A stretch of 59,449 bases of DNA from Vibrio sp. (GCA_028131545.1 JAOICL010000009.1:1-59449), one strand, 5' to 3'; counted from the first letter of the stretch, positions 35,490 to 45,955 are shown. Made by a program: numbers and translations. Notes: generated by a model not told the origin, from the letters alone.

Positions 35490-36311
35490 ATGACAAATTG
35501 CCAACAAAAGAAAGTTTGGAATTCGATCGTTTCTGAGGCCAGAGACTTTTGTGAGCAAGAACCTATGCTTGCGAGTTTTTATCATGCAACCATTATTAAG
35601 CATGATAGCCTCGCTTCAGCATTGAGTTATATTCTTGCCAATCGCTTGAATACCGCATCGATGCCAGCGATGGCGGTACGTGAAGTGATAGAAGAAACAT
35701 TAAAAAGCGACCCAAGTATCATTGAAGCGGCGGCTTGTGATATCTGTGCGACGGTGAATCGAGATCCTGCTATATCCAGCTACTCTATGCCTTTATTGTA
35801 TTTAAAAGGCTACCATGCTCTTCAAGGGTATCGAGTTGCGAATTGGTTATGGAAGTCAGGTAGAGAAGCATTAGCGATTTACGTGCAAAATCAAATATCA
35901 GTAGCATGCCAAGTTGATATTCACCCGGCAGCGACGATAGGTCGAGGTATCATGCTGGATCATGCAACCGGCATTGTTATTGGTGAAACCGCCGTTGTTG
36001 AGAATGATGTGTCGATTCTTCAAGATGTGACCCTAGGGGGGACGGGTAAAGATTGTGGTGATAGACATCCTAAAATTCGAGAAGGGGTCATGATCGGGGC
36101 TGGTGCTAAAGTTCTAGGTAATATCGAAGTCGGTGAAGGGGCTAAGATTGGCTCATGTTCTGTAGTTCTTCAACCAGTACCACCGCATACAACCGTCGCG
36201 GGCGTTCCTGCGCGAATCGTGGGTAAACCTCGTTCGAACAAACCGTCTTTAGATATGGACCAACAATTTAATGGTAAGTCGAAAGGGTTTATTGACGGTG
36301 CTGGGATATAG
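35490..36311 (+). CDS. cysE: Serine O-acetyltransferase
   Basis: CysE makes O-acetylserine, the carbon acceptor for cysteine. The N-terminal helical domain is followed by the left-handed beta-helix of hexapeptide repeats with the catalytic DHATG and the IGETAVV segments. The C-terminus would normally bind cysteine synthase and end in Ile; it ends in GAGI. The AAGGA at 35480-35484 selects the ATG at 35490 and a 273-aa protein, the length of the E. coli enzyme; the frame is open further upstream inside gpsA, but this is spurious. It follows gpsA as in E. coli. Confidence 0.95.
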   Translation: MTNCQQKKVWNSIVSEARDFCEQEPMLASFYHATIIKHDSLASALSYILANRLNTASMPAMAVREVIEETLKSDPSIIEAAACDICATVNRDPAISSYSMPLLYLKGYHALQGYRVANWLWKSGREALAIYVQNQISVACQVDIHPAATIGRGIMLDHATGIVIGETAVVENDVSILQDVTLGGTGKDCGDRHPKIREGVMIGAGAKVLGNIEVGEGAKIGSCSVVLQPVPPHTTVAGVPARIVGKPRSNKPSLDMDQQFNGKSKGFIDGAGI

Positions 36312-36336
36312 TCACCTAACGCGAGAATGATAAAGA

Positions 36337-36366
36337 AAAAAAGAGAGGTAATCCTCTCTTTTTTTT
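36337..36366 (+). terminator. Terminator of cysE
   Basis: AAAAAGAGAGG (36338-36348) pairs with CCTCTCTTTTT (36353-36363) around TAAT, followed by more T. Confidence 0.95.
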
Positions 36367-36437
36367 ATATAACGAGCGTGTTGTTGGTGCTTTGTCGATA
36401 TAATACGGAAGTCTCTCAATATTGAGGCCACTGAGTA

Positions 36438-36522
36438 TTAAAGCACTTAGCGTCTAAAAACACTTAGCTTCTTAAAGAACTTAACGTTTTAAAGCATCAA
36501 GCATCAAGCATCAAGCTCAAGC
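36438..36522. repeat. 17-bp degenerate tandem repeat at the rsd stop codon
   Basis: Units of exactly 17 bp on the plus strand: TTAAAGCACTTAGCGTC (36438), TAAAAACACTTAGCTTC (36455), TTAAAGAACTTAACGTT (36472), TTAAAGCATCAAGCATC (36489). A 7-bp repeat (AGCATCA three times, 36493-36513) is nested in the last part. The block ends at the rsd stop codon (36524-36526, minus strand). Confidence 0.85.
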
Positions 36523-36523
36523 A

Positions 36524-37021
36524 TTAAACGTTCGCTTCGGCAGAGGCTAAACTATCGGCAATCAGTTGTATTAAGTGATCTTCTACCTCAAAGCGAAGTT
36601 CAACCACTTCGCCAACTTTTGATAGTTCACCGACGAAGTTAACTAGCTCTTCTTCAGAGTCTACCTTGGCGTATTTGTCTGTGAAATCAAGAAGTGGTTC
36701 CGTTGTGAGAACGATTTTAGCGTAAGTCGCATCAATCTCTTCATTGGATTTAAAACCCGTATTGTTCCACTTTTCCATGACCATATCATAGATTTGAAAG
36801 TGGCCCTCGGAAATGTAATCAACGAGATGTTCACAAAAAGAGTGAAGATCATCTGCTGTTGGTAATTGTGCTACAGTGCCTTTTTTGGAACACGGCTGTA
36901 GTGAAGCAAGTTTGCAGTATTCAACAATCAATGATTGCCTATCTTCTAACCAGTGGTCGATAACTTCGCTCGAACCACCCCATTGTTCTTGTGTCTGTTT
37001 TAATTTAGTCAGCATGACCAT
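36524..37021 (-). CDS. rsd: Regulator of sigma D (anti-sigma70 factor)
   Basis: Rsd binds sigma70 in stationary phase and frees core RNA polymerase for other sigma factors. The sequence MLTKLKQTQEQWGGSSEVIDHWLEDRQSLIVEYCKLA is the family start, and the protein is all-helical with a mostly acidic surface. Length (165 aa) is close to E. coli Rsd (158 aa). Met1 or Met3 may be the start. It is divergent from nudC, as rsd and nudC are in E. coli. Confidence 0.92.
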   Translation of the reverse strand: MVMLTKLKQTQEQWGGSSEVIDHWLEDRQSLIVEYCKLASLQPCSKKGTVAQLPTADDLHSFCEHLVDYISEGHFQIYDMVMEKWNNTGFKSNEEIDATYAKIVLTTEPLLDFTDKYAKVDSEEELVNFVGELSKVGEVVELRFEVEDHLIQLIADSLASAEANV

Positions 37022-37248
37022 GCCCTCATGATCGAGCTACTTCCTGTAGCAATAGCACTTTGACTGATATTTCGTTAATATCGACTTGAAGCCGTATTAA
37101 TGAATAAAGACAGTCAATGCATCCCTGAGAATAGAAGCTCGTTATCCTAATACAATCTATAGTCTTTTATCATTGTTCTTTCAAACTTTAGTATGAATTA
37201 TTTCGTACAACAAAGATTAATGTGCATGAGTTGACAGGAGTAACACTT

Positions 37249-38025
37249 TTGAAACATCATACGATTAAAAATGATACAGTTTGTTATTGGTGTATCGTTT
37301 CAGGTAATGGAATTTATTTGGAAAATAATGAGTTACCAAAAAGAAGTGCACAATCATTACAGCTTTCTATTGATGCCGTGACGGTGATCGATGAGTATCT
37401 TGATTGTCCTGTCGTCTGGTTGAATGATTCGGAAATAGAAAAACAACTTGACTTTACTTCTTTGCGAGAGATGTTACTTGCACCAGCTGAACTCTTTTCT
37501 TTGATGAGCAAGGCGGTTCAATACTCTCACATGTCACAAACTCAACGTTTCTGTTCATGTTGTGGTGGAAGAACGTATCTGAATCAGATTGATATGGCAA
37601 TGCAGTGCCATGAATGCCGGCAATTACACTACCCTCGAATATCGCCTTGTATTATCGTAGCCATCGTCCGAGATGAACACATTCTACTGGTGCAAAATAA
37701 GCGACATAAATCGAATACACATACGGTGGTTGCTGGGTTTGTTGAGGTGGGTGAAACTCTAGAACAAACGGTACATCGAGAGGTATCAGAAGAAGTGGGA
37801 GTGCAGATTAATAATATTCGTTACTTTGGCAGCCAAACATGGGCGTTTCCATCTAATCTTATGGTGGGTTTTATTGCGGACTATTCTGGTGGTGAGCTTG
37901 TTATTGATCAGTTTGAACTCAAAAAAGCAGCTTGGTATCACTACACCGACCTTCCTGATATCGCTCCTAAAGGCACCATTGCTTATGAGCTAATTCAAGC
38001 AGCCATCTTGGAAGCTAAATCTTAA
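37249..38025 (+). CDS. nudC: NADH pyrophosphatase / NAD-cap decapping hydrolase
   Basis: NudC splits NADH and removes NAD caps from RNA. A zinc site of four Cys (CSCC and CHEC, about residues 100-120 of the protein) precedes the Nudix box, GFVEVGETLEQTVHREVSEEVGV, whose Glu pair (REVSEE) binds metal. The SQTWAFP motif of NudC type follows. The TTG at 37249, with AGGAG eight bases upstream, gives 258 aa, very near E. coli NudC (257); the GTG at 37222 lacks a ribosome site. Confidence 0.94.
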   Translation: MKHHTIKNDTVCYWCIVSGNGIYLENNELPKRSAQSLQLSIDAVTVIDEYLDCPVVWLNDSEIEKQLDFTSLREMLLAPAELFSLMSKAVQYSHMSQTQRFCSCCGGRTYLNQIDMAMQCHECRQLHYPRISPCIIVAIVRDEHILLVQNKRHKSNTHTVVAGFVEVGETLEQTVHREVSEEVGVQINNIRYFGSQTWAFPSNLMVGFIADYSGGELVIDQFELKKAAWYHYTDLPDIAPKGTIAYELIQAAILEAKS

Positions 38026-38185
38026 TACTATCGGTATTACGGCTGTGTGATGTTCTTTGCCATTTGATGAAGAATATAGTCATCGATGTTTTGATCCTCT
38101 AATGATAAAATACGATCAATAAGGTGAGTTAAGCACTATCTTCGCAATACTTTGGTAAATTCAAATTTTGAACATGGACAAGAGA

Positions 38186-39253
38186 ATGACAGAATTAAAG
38201 AACGATCGTTACCTTCGTGCGCTTTTAAAAGAGCCAGTTGATTACACTCCGGTATGGATGATGCGTCAAGCTGGCCGTTACCTACCTGAATATCGAGCGG
38301 TTCGTGCCGAAGCTGGTGATTTCATGTCTGTTTGCCGTAACGCGGAACTGGCTTCAGAGGTGACATTACAACCTCTTCGTCGCTTTCCACTCGATGCTGC
38401 AATTCTATTTTCAGATATCTTAACGATTCCAGATGCGATGGGACTAGAACTGCGTTTTGCTGCAGGAGAGGGCCCAGTGTTTGATAAACCGATTACGTGT
38501 AAAGCGGATGTTCAAAAGATCGGTTTACCGGATCCGGAAGGGGAACTGCAATATGTCATGAATGCCGTGCGTCAAATTCGTAAGGACCTGCAAGGTGAAG
38601 TGCCTTTGATTGGATTCTCTGGTAGCCCTTGGACGCTAGCAACTTATATGGTTGAGGGTGGCAGCTCTAAAGCATTCACCAAGATTAAAAAAATGATGTA
38701 TGCCGAACCAAAAACATTGCATATGTTACTTGATAAGCTTGCTGATAGTGTCATTGAATATTTGAATGCACAAATTAAAGCGGGTGCGCAGTCAGTTATG
38801 GTCTTTGATACATGGGGCGGCGTATTGACTCCACGTGATTATAATGACTTTTCATTGCAATACATGCATAAAATTGTCGACGGCTTAATTCGTGAAAATG
38901 AAGGTCGTCGTGTACCGGTGACGCTATTTACTAAAAATGGTGGTATGTGGTTAGAAAAAATTGCTGCGACAGGCTGTGATGCGGTTGGCCTTGATTGGAC
39001 GATCAATATCCAAGATGCGAAGGCGCGAATCGGTGATAAAGTGGCATTGCAGGGCAATATGGATCCTTCAATGTTATACGCCTCTAAAGAGCGTATCCGT
39101 GAAGAAGTCGCGACGATTTTAGATGGATTTGGTGATACTGGTACGGGACATGTCTTTAACTTAGGGCATGGTATCCATCTTGATGTACCACCTGAGAATG
39201 CTGGTGCATTTATTGATGCTGTTCATGAGCTATCGAAACCATATCATAAATAA
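38186..39253 (+). CDS. hemE: Uroporphyrinogen decarboxylase
   Basis: HemE decarboxylates the four acetate side chains of uroporphyrinogen III to coproporphyrinogen III in heme synthesis. The signature [16 protein letters not shown] is near the start and [17 protein letters not shown] is in the middle, with GLDWTINI later. The ATG at 38186 ([14 protein letters not shown]) gives 355 aa, the usual length, with a purine-rich stretch upstream; in-frame starts at 38168 and 38174 are less likely. nudC-hemE order is as in enterobacteria. Confidence 0.97.
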   Translation: MTELKNDRYLRALLKEPVDYTPVWMMRQAGRYLPEYRAVRAEAGDFMSVCRNAELASEVTLQPLRRFPLDAAILFSDILTIPDAMGLELRFAAGEGPVFDKPITCKADVQKIGLPDPEGELQYVMNAVRQIRKDLQGEVPLIGFSGSPWTLATYMVEGGSSKAFTKIKKMMYAEPKTLHMLLDKLADSVIEYLNAQIKAGAQSVMVFDTWGGVLTPRDYNDFSLQYMHKIVDGLIRENEGRRVPVTLFTKNGGMWLEKIAATGCDAVGLDWTINIQDAKARIGDKVALQGNMDPSMLYASKERIREEVATILDGFGDTGTGHVFNLGHGIHLDVPPENAGAFIDAVHELSKPYHK

Positions 39254-39283
39254 ATCGCTTTATGACATAGTATGATTCGTCGA

Positions 39284-39322
39284 ACCTCCAATAGTAATGC
39301 TTAATTATTGGAGGTCTTTTGA
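39284..39322 (+). terminator. Terminator of hemE
   Basis: ACCTCCAATA (39284-39293) pairs with TATTGGAGGT (39306-39315), followed by CTTTTGATTTT. Confidence 0.85.
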
Positions 39323-39380
39323 TTTTAGAGCATGGATCATCGATACTAATAGGGAGCATAAGGGCATAAATGGGTAACAA

Positions 39381-40025
39381 ATGAAAACAAAAGATAGAAT
39401 TATCTATGGCGCACTGGATTTGTTTAATCAAAATGGTGAGCGTAATGTTTCAACCAATCATATAGCAGCCCATATTGGCATTAGCCCAGGTAACTTATAT
39501 TATCACTTCAATAATAAGCAAGAGATCATACAATCGATCTTTACCCTTTACTCTAATGAGTTACTAGAGCATTTTTCATCGTACGATAAAGAAGCGAACA
39601 GTTTATTAGTATTAGAGCGTCACTTTAATGCTATGTTTCGATTGATGTGGAAGTTCCGGTTCTTTTATTCGAATTTACCAGAGATTTTGCAAAGAGACAG
39701 AGTCCTTCATGATCATTACTTGATCTCTCAAGTTCAATTACAAGAGTATTTTCAAGAAGTGTTTGAACGATTAATTCAGCTAGGGATTGTGGATCTTAGA
39801 GGTTCTTCATTATCGATATTCTCATCAACATTGCATATGATTAGTGTGAGTTGGTTGAGTTACCAAACGACGATGACTCCGGATGCCAATGTGACACCGG
39901 ATATTATTAAACAGGGCTTGCTCAGAGTATTGGACTTTATTAAGCCAAGAGTGACCGTTGAAGGGCAAAATCAATTTGTACAATTAGAAGATAACATTCG
40001 TAAAATGGAAGTAGAGATCATCTGA
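39381..40025 (+). CDS. TetR-family transcriptional regulator
   Basis: A 214-aa repressor with the TetR helix-turn-helix at about residues 22-48 (VSTNHIAAHIGISPGNLYYHFNNKQEI). The C-terminal ligand or dimer domain has many aromatic residues (FRLMWKFRFFYSNLPEIL) and is not one I can name. It has its own terminator upstream and no close partner on the same strand, so its target is unclear. It could regulate a distant gene or itself. Confidence 0.85.
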   Translation: MKTKDRIIYGALDLFNQNGERNVSTNHIAAHIGISPGNLYYHFNNKQEIIQSIFTLYSNELLEHFSSYDKEANSLLVLERHFNAMFRLMWKFRFFYSNLPEILQRDRVLHDHYLISQVQLQEYFQEVFERLIQLGIVDLRGSSLSIFSSTLHMISVSWLSYQTTMTPDANVTPDIIKQGLLRVLDFIKPRVTVEGQNQFVQLEDNIRKMEVEII

Positions 40026-40097
40026 TTGAAACAGTCCTAGTTGAAGGTGGTGGTTCAGGTTGAAGATGGTTCCGATTGGGTAGATAAACGTTAAATT

Positions 40098-40133
40098 CCG
40101 CTGTTTTGTATCATCCTGTTGCCAAAACAGCGG
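40098..40133. repeat. Perfect 11-bp inverted repeat between the TetR gene and envC
   Basis: CCGCTGTTTTG (40098-40108) and CAAAACAGCGG (40123-40133) with a 14-bp loop. It lies between two convergent genes. No T tract follows, so it is only a possible terminator or 3' stabiliser. Confidence 0.6.
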
Positions 40134-40195
40134 CGTATTGTACTGTGTGACAGTGCAGTATACTGAAGGTCGTACCGTTATTTATTGGGTCTGTT

Positions 40196-41353
40196 TTACT
40201 TTTTCAACCAATGCAATGGGTTCTGAGGGCGGCTATTTTTACGAACCTCAAAATAGACGGCAGACGCGTCTTGCCCACCAGAATTCCCACTTAATGCTAA
40301 CACTTCACCTGATTTAACCTTATCGCCTTCACTTTTTAGTAGCGATTGGTTATAGCCATAAAGTGTCATTTCTCCTTTACCATGATCTAATAACAAAACC
40401 AAACCATAGCCTCTTAGGTAATTAGCAAACACGACCGTACCCGCATCGACCGCTTTTACTGGGCTGCCAGCATGAGCTGCGATGACCATCCCTTTCCATG
40501 TTAGCTGGCTACTTTGCTTTGAACCGTATCGATGTAAGGTTCTTCCTTTAATTGGCCATGACAATTTTCCCTTTCTGTGGGACAAGCCATCCATTTTAAC
40601 TTGGTTGCGTTTTTTGGCTTCTTTTATGGCCGTAAGCAGTCTTTGTTCATTTCGCTTTAATTCGTTTAAATAAACACGGTCACTGGAGATACTTTTACGT
40701 AATTGAGTCAGTGTTTGCTTTCGTTTATTTTGTAATTGCGATAGCAGCTCTCTTTCCGTTGTTTGCTTCGTGAGTAATGTCGACATTTGATGTTGATAAT
40801 GCTTACGTTTTTCTTGCTCGGTGACGAGAGTTTGCTTCGTGATCTCGATATTTTCTAGTTGCTCACTACGTGCTTGAGCTAAGTGTTGATAGTAGTGAGT
40901 TATACGCTCAGACGTTTTATCTGGATTTAGGTGGGATAAAGGATGTTTGTGGCTCCGAGTGAGATAATAAAGGTCGATCAGTGTGGCTAACTGTTTCTGT
41001 TGCTGTATATATTCTTGTTCTAGGACGGAGACTTTTCTATTTGTTGATGTAAATGCGGTGTTGGCTTCGTTGAGTTTGGAGCGTGTCTTATTGATCTGTT
41101 TTGCAATATCATGAATAGAGAGCTCTTCTTTTTTTAGTTGATTTTGCAAGCGATCCAGTTGTTTTTGTTGTGTTTTTAGATCGTTGGTTTGGCGGGATAT
41201 TTCATTTTTCACACCACTCAATGCTTTGCTGTCATTAGCGTATATTGTATGAGTGAATGCGGTGGTTAATACGGCGCTCAAAAAGATCACTAAAGTAGGT
41301 CGTGTTCTCTTCTTTGCCTGAGCCAAGCGATACATAAGTGAAGTAAAAAGCAT
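40196..41353 (-). CDS. envC: Murein hydrolase activator EnvC
   Basis: EnvC is a periplasmic activator of the amidases AmiA and AmiB at the septum. It has a signal region (to about residue 39), a long coiled coil (about 45-250, rich in Gln, Lys and Leu), and a C-terminal LytM-type domain (about 270-385). The LytM zinc ligands appear missing: the usual HxxxD is AGSPV here and HxH is VYFE, so it is the degenerate, non-catalytic type expected of EnvC. It follows gpmI on the same strand, with a hairpin in between. Confidence 0.92.
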   Translation of the reverse strand: MLFTSLMYRLAQAKKRTRPTLVIFLSAVLTTAFTHTIYANDSKALSGVKNEISRQTNDLKTQQKQLDRLQNQLKKEELSIHDIAKQINKTRSKLNEANTAFTSTNRKVSVLEQEYIQQQKQLATLIDLYYLTRSHKHPLSHLNPDKTSERITHYYQHLAQARSEQLENIEITKQTLVTEQEKRKHYQHQMSTLLTKQTTERELLSQLQNKRKQTLTQLRKSISSDRVYLNELKRNEQRLLTAIKEAKKRNQVKMDGLSHRKGKLSWPIKGRTLHRYGSKQSSQLTWKGMVIAAHAGSPVKAVDAGTVVFANYLRGYGLVLLLDHGKGEMTLYGYNQSLLKSEGDKVKSGEVLALSGNSGGQDASAVYFEVRKNSRPQNPLHWLKK

Positions 41354-41396
41354 AGTTCGATTTCTTCCATGAAATAGACTGAGAGCTATAGAATAT

Positions 41397-41431
41397 TCCC
41401 ACCTCTGTCTATGAGCAATCAGAGGTGGGAA
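41397..41431 (-). terminator. Hairpin between gpmI and envC
   Basis: TTCCCACCTCTG (41397-41408) and CAGAGGTGGGAA (41420-41431) form a perfect 12-bp stem. On the minus strand only a weak T-rich tail follows, so it may be a partial terminator or attenuator in the gpmI-envC transcript. Confidence 0.6.
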
Positions 41432-41439
41432 GGCGTTAC

Positions 41440-42972
41440 TTATGAGTAAAGTACATCACCAGACATTTCACTTGGAATGTCCATGTCTGTTAGCGACAGC
41501 ATGGTAGGGGCAAGATCCGACAGTTTACCCCCTTCTTTAAAGCTAATGTCTTTATCGCCAACGTAAATTAAAGGTACTGGCAAATTCGTATGAGCAGTGT
41601 GAACGCCACCCGTTTCAGGGTTAATCATCATTTCTGCATTACCGTGGTCTGCAGTAATTAACAATTGGCCATTCACTTCATTAATGGCTTCAACAACGCG
41701 AGCAACTGATTCATCAACGGCTTCACATGCTTTTACTGCTGCATCGTAAACGCCGGTATGACCAACCATATCACCATTTGGGTAGTTACAGATGATGGTG
41801 TCAAACTTCCCTGATTTGATGGCGGCAACTAACTTATCGGTTAATTCTGGCGCACTCATTTCTGGTTGTAGGTCATAAGTTGCAACTTTAGGAGACGCCA
41901 CTAATTGGCGCTCTTCACCTGCGAATTCATCTTCTACACCACCATTGAAAAAGAAAGTAACATGAGCGTATTTTTCTGTTTCGGAAATGCGTAGCTGTGT
42001 TTTTCCTGATTTTGATAGCCATTCGCCATACGTATTTTCTAGAGATGCCGGTGGGAAAGCACAAGCAAGAGGGATGTTTGCAGCGTATTGGGTTAGCATC
42101 ACAAAATCGATATTAGGGAAGACATTACGCTCAAATCCATCAAAGTTATCGACGAACGTACGTGTAATTTGACGCGCTCGGTCAGCTCGATAGTTCATGA
42201 AAATAACACTATCACCATCTTCAATACGAGCAATATCTTGGCCTTCAGAACGGATTTCGGTTGCTTGTACGAATTCGTCATTTTCACCACGCGTGTACGC
42301 AGCTTCTAAGCCTTCAATGGCCGTTGCGTAGGTAAATTCGGCTTTAGCTTCTGTTAGCAATTCGTAAGATTTCGCCACACGATCCCAGTTATTATCACGA
42401 TCCATAGCATAGTAACGGCCAGAAAGAGAAGCAATACGTCCTTTACCTAATTTAGAAAATAGAGCATCAAAGCGTTCTAAAGTATGTTGTGCACTGCGTG
42501 GTGGCGTATCGCGACCATCAAGAAAGGCGTGTACATAAATCTTCTCTGCACCGCGATCGGCTGCAGTTTGTACTGCTGTAAGAATATGATCTTCATGAGA
42601 GTGAACGCCGCCTGGAGACAGCAAACCCATAATATGAACGGCTTTATCCGCTTTGATAGCTTTATCTATGGTTGCTACAAGCGTTGGGTTAGATTGGAAT
42701 TCACCATCCGCAATCGACTTAGTAATGCGAGTTAAATCTTGATAAACCACTCGACCAGCACCAATGTTGGTATGACCTACTTCAGAGTTACCCATTTGAC
42801 CATCAGGTAGACCAACATCCATCCCTGACGCTGAGATTAGCGTATTGGGTTGTGTTGCCATCAAGCCATCTAGAACGGGTGTTTTAGCGTTGTTGATCGC
42901 GTTGCTATCATTTTCTTCACGGTAGCCCCAGCCATCTAAAATAACTAATGCAATTGGTTTTTTTGCAGACAT
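41440..42972 (-). CDS. gpmI: 2,3-bisphosphoglycerate-independent phosphoglycerate mutase
   Basis: This enzyme interconverts 3- and 2-phosphoglycerate in glycolysis with two Mn2+ ions. The catalytic Ser63 is in [11 protein letters not shown]. The metal-site segments near the start (LDGWGYRE) and near the end ([22 protein letters not shown]) are present. At 510 aa the length is standard. It is upstream of envC, as in E. coli (gpmI-envC). Confidence 0.97.
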   Translation of the reverse strand: MSAKKPIALVILDGWGYREENDSNAINNAKTPVLDGLMATQPNTLISASGMDVGLPDGQMGNSEVGHTNIGAGRVVYQDLTRITKSIADGEFQSNPTLVATIDKAIKADKAVHIMGLLSPGGVHSHEDHILTAVQTAADRGAEKIYVHAFLDGRDTPPRSAQHTLERFDALFSKLGKGRIASLSGRYYAMDRDNNWDRVAKSYELLTEAKAEFTYATAIEGLEAAYTRGENDEFVQATEIRSEGQDIARIEDGDSVIFMNYRADRARQITRTFVDNFDGFERNVFPNIDFVMLTQYAANIPLACAFPPASLENTYGEWLSKSGKTQLRISETEKYAHVTFFFNGGVEDEFAGEERQLVASPKVATYDLQPEMSAPELTDKLVAAIKSGKFDTIICNYPNGDMVGHTGVYDAAVKACEAVDESVARVVEAINEVNGQLLITADHGNAEMMINPETGGVHTAHTNLPVPLIYVGDKDISFKEGGKLSDLAPTMLSLTDMDIPSEMSGDVLYS

Positions 42973-43071
42973 AAGTAAATCCTTTATTAGATTTTAAAAA
43001 CAAGTTAGGTAGATTTTACCCTATTTTATGGGGAAAGCGCTAATGTTAACCACAAATGCTTGTTGGGAGGA

Positions 43072-43104
43072 AAGCAGTACATATGAATTATACGTACTGC
43101 TTAG
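43072..43104 (-). terminator. Hairpin after psd
   Basis: AAGCAGTAC (43072-43080) and GTACTGCTT (43094-43102) form a 9-bp stem 13 bases past the psd stop codon. On the minus strand it is followed by only a weak T run. Confidence 0.6.
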
Positions 43105-43114
43105 GTCAGTAAGA

Positions 43115-43978
43115 TTAATCTTTCGCGCAGTGTGCGTATGGCGTGCCCATGACCGTCGGTGCTTCATTGATCATGGTGCTATCGAAAATGATGCTATCTT
43201 TGGCAAAGAGGTTAATAACCGTTGAGCCTAATTTGAAGCGACCCATCTCATCACCCTTTTTAAAGGTAATCGCTTGTGAACCTTCACTTGGGTAGTCCCA
43301 GCGGTACACACTGTTTCCACGAGGAGGAGTGACCGTGCCGGCCCATGTTAATTCGATACTACCTACAATGGTAGCGCCCACGAGTACCTGCGCCATTGGG
43401 CCGTATTCGGTATCAAAAATGCACACAACTCGTTCGTTACGAGCAAAGAGGTTTGGCACATTTTCAGCGGTCAAAGGATTCACTGAGAAAAGGTCGCCTG
43501 GGACATAGATCATCTGGCGTAATGTCGCATCACACGGCATATGAACACGATGGTAATCCTTAGGTGATAAATAGATAGTCGCAAAATGGCCATCGTTAAA
43601 TTCGTTAGCAACGCTTTGATCACCACCAAGTAATTCTAGAGCTGTATAGGTATGACCTTTAGCTTGAATTAAATTGCCGTCGGTAATCGGGCCAAATTGA
43701 CTCACACAACCGTCAGCTGGGTGAGCTAATGTATAGGGGTTATCATCAATTGGGCGCATTCCTTCTTTTAATTCTCTAACGAAAAAATCATTAAAGGTTT
43801 TAAAGTGTGCAGGATCAGAATGCAGAGCTTCAGTCATATTGACTTTGTATTGTTTGATGAACCAACGTATCACTGCCGTGGTGAGTTTTCCTGCTTTTGC
43901 AGAAGCAAGCTTTCCTGTAAGGCGTGTTAAAGCGTGTTGAGGTAGCAAGTATTGCAACCCGATTTTAAGTTTATCCAT
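43115..43978 (-). CDS. psd: Phosphatidylserine decarboxylase proenzyme
   Basis: Psd converts phosphatidylserine to phosphatidylethanolamine. It is a pyruvoyl enzyme; the self-cleavage motif LGST is present with the cut between Gly251 and Ser252, where Ser becomes the pyruvoyl group. The acid/His residues in HPADG and DYHRVHMP fit the known catalytic parts. Length (287 aa) is normal. It is downstream of rsgA on the same strand, as in E. coli (rsgA-psd). Confidence 0.97.
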   Translation of the reverse strand: MDKLKIGLQYLLPQHALTRLTGKLASAKAGKLTTAVIRWFIKQYKVNMTEALHSDPAHFKTFNDFFVRELKEGMRPIDDNPYTLAHPADGCVSQFGPITDGNLIQAKGHTYTALELLGGDQSVANEFNDGHFATIYLSPKDYHRVHMPCDATLRQMIYVPGDLFSVNPLTAENVPNLFARNERVVCIFDTEYGPMAQVLVGATIVGSIELTWAGTVTPPRGNSVYRWDYPSEGSQAITFKKGDEMGRFKLGSTVINLFAKDSIIFDSTMINEAPTVMGTPYAHCAKD

Positions 43979-44091
43979 GATAATGTTACCTGTGGTTAAT
44001 CATAACTGTTAGCCATGATACTTGATTCTATTCAGATTTATAGGGCTAGTTTGTAACAGTTATATACCGTTTTAATTCGATGTAATTGTGA

Positions 44092-45147
44092 TTATAGATC
44101 GGCTTTTTTGTTTCTAGAATATTGTCTATTGGCTTTATTTTCGACCATGCTTTCTAGAATTCGATGATAATTATCAAAGCGAGTTTTATTTATTTTGTCA
44201 TCTTCAACGGCTTGTTGTAGTTCACATCCAGGATCGTTTTGGTGCTTACAATCTCTAAATCGACACTCACCGATAAAGGGGCGAAATTCGATAAAGGCTT
44301 TCGTTACTTCATCAGCTTCTAAGTGCCACAGTCCAAATTCACGAACTCCAGGTGAGTCAATAAGGTCGCCACCGCTCGGAATATGGTAGAGGCGTGCTGC
44401 TGTGGTTGTATGTTGGCCTAACCCCGAGTTGGTTGAGACTTCCCCTTCCTCTATATCAAGTTCAGGCATCAGGGCATTCACTAAGCTGGATTTACCAACA
44501 CCAGATTGACCCACAAAGATGTTGATTTTGTCCGTTAATCGGCTTTCAAGTTCGTTAAGGCCTTCCCGAGATGTTTTACTGACGAATATAACTTCATACC
44601 CGATGTTTTCATACACCGCGAGCCAACGCTTATAGGTTGCGATCTCTTCATCGGATAACAAATCAATTTTATTTAATACAATAAGGGGAGTGATTTGTAA
44701 GGTTTCAGATGCAACAAGATAACGGTCGATGATATTAAGGGAAAGTTCAGGTAGCACTGAGGATACAATGATCATCTGATCAATGTTGGCAGCCACTGGC
44801 TTGAGGCCGTCATAATAATCCGGTCGTGTTAAAACGGATTGTCTTGGCTTAACAGCTTCGACGACACCAGATATACCATCCATTGATTCTAATCCGGGAC
44901 GCCAAATGACTTTATCACCGGAGACCAAGGTTTCTATCCCACGTCGTAAATTACAACGATGGATTTGACCACTTTCGGCATCTTCAATGTCAGCATGCTG
45001 CCCGAAACGAGTGATAACTAAACCAGCCTTACCTTCTCCTAGCATCTCTTCATTCCATTGGACGCTATCGGATTGTTTCAGCTTACGCTTTTGGTTATGC
45101 CTTACTCGGCGAACTTGACCTTTGGTTAATTTTTTCTTCTTCGTCAC
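44092..45147 (-). CDS. rsgA: Ribosome small subunit-dependent GTPase A
   Basis: RsgA is a late 30S-assembly GTPase. It has the circular permutation of this family: G4 NKID (159-162), G1 GQSGVGKS (213-220) and G3 DSPG (264-267). An N-terminal OB fold precedes them and a C-terminal zinc site follows (C295, C300, H302, C308). Length (351 aa) is normal. It is divergent from orn. Confidence 0.96.
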   Translation of the reverse strand: MTKKKKLTKGQVRRVRHNQKRKLKQSDSVQWNEEMLGEGKAGLVITRFGQHADIEDAESGQIHRCNLRRGIETLVSGDKVIWRPGLESMDGISGVVEAVKPRQSVLTRPDYYDGLKPVAANIDQMIIVSSVLPELSLNIIDRYLVASETLQITPLIVLNKIDLLSDEEIATYKRWLAVYENIGYEVIFVSKTSREGLNELESRLTDKINIFVGQSGVGKSSLVNALMPELDIEEGEVSTNSGLGQHTTTAARLYHIPSGGDLIDSPGVREFGLWHLEADEVTKAFIEFRPFIGECRFRDCKHQNDPGCELQQAVEDDKINKTRFDNYHRILESMVENKANRQYSRNKKADL

Positions 45148-45258
45148 GCTAAACTCGATTTATTTGAGTGAATATTGATAATAGTCAATTAATTTGTACC
45201 CGTCATGTTTGATGGGTATAGTACCTTTTTTGCAATGAAACAAATAGGGAATGTGAAG

Positions 45259-45801
45259 TTGAAAAGCGAAGATAATTTAATTTGGATAGATCTTGAGATG
45301 ACAGGTCTTAATCCTAAAGAACATAAGATTATTGAGATCGCAACCATTGTGACAGATAAGGATCTGAATGTATTAGCAGAAGGCCCTGTTCTTGCTATAT
45401 CGCAGTCAGAAGAAGAATTATCAAAAATGGATGATTGGAATGTCAATACGCATGGACAAAGTGGGTTAACAGAGCGAGTTCGTCAAAGTACGATCAGTGA
45501 ACTCGATGCTGTGAAACAAACCATTCTTTTTTTAGAGCAGTGGGTACCGAGTGGCGTCTCTCCTATTTGTGGTAATAGTGTGGGGCAAGATCGTCGCTTT
45601 TTATATGAATATATGCCCGATTTAGAAGCCTATTTCCATTATCGGTATGTAGATGTGAGTACCATTAAAGAGTTAACTCGTCGTTGGCAGCCAACTTTGT
45701 TAGAGGGCTTTAAAAAAGCGGGAACACACCAAGCTCTAGATGATATTCGTGAATCAATAGCTGAATTACAATATTATCGTCAGTCGGTTTTTAAAATATA
45801 A
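45259..45801 (+). CDS. orn: Oligoribonuclease
   Basis: Orn degrades the smallest oligoribonucleotides (mainly dinucleotides). It is a DEDDh exonuclease: [10 protein letters not shown] (first D and E), the [12 protein letters not shown] segment, and [11 protein letters not shown] (H and last D). The frame is open from 45205, but the AGGGA at 45246-45250 fits a TTG at 45259 ([15 protein letters not shown]), giving 180 aa against 181 in E. coli. ATG at 45235 and GTG at 45253 are weaker alternatives. The order rsgA/orn is as in E. coli. Confidence 0.95.
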   Translation: MKSEDNLIWIDLEMTGLNPKEHKIIEIATIVTDKDLNVLAEGPVLAISQSEEELSKMDDWNVNTHGQSGLTERVRQSTISELDAVKQTILFLEQWVPSGVSPICGNSVGQDRRFLYEYMPDLEAYFHYRYVDVSTIKELTRRWQPTLLEGFKKAGTHQALDDIRESIAELQYYRQSVFKI

Positions 45802-45927
45802 CCTGGATAACTATTTAATTCGAGTTATATTAAGATTAAGAAGGGTACGAAGAATACAGGGTGAGTTTTGTTTTTGTTGGGTTTTTCATCAGAAATAGAA
45901 AAAAATGACTTTTTTGTTGGAAATCGC

Positions 45928-45955
45928 TTGCGTTATATTTAAATCGCCTTATAAT
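45928..45955 (+). promoter_or_regulatory. tRNA operon promoter
   Basis: TTGCGT (45928-45933) and TATAAT (45950-45955) with a 16-bp spacer. A/T tracts upstream resemble an UP element, and a GC-rich region (CGCAGCCC) follows the -10, typical of stable RNA promoters. Confidence 0.8.
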
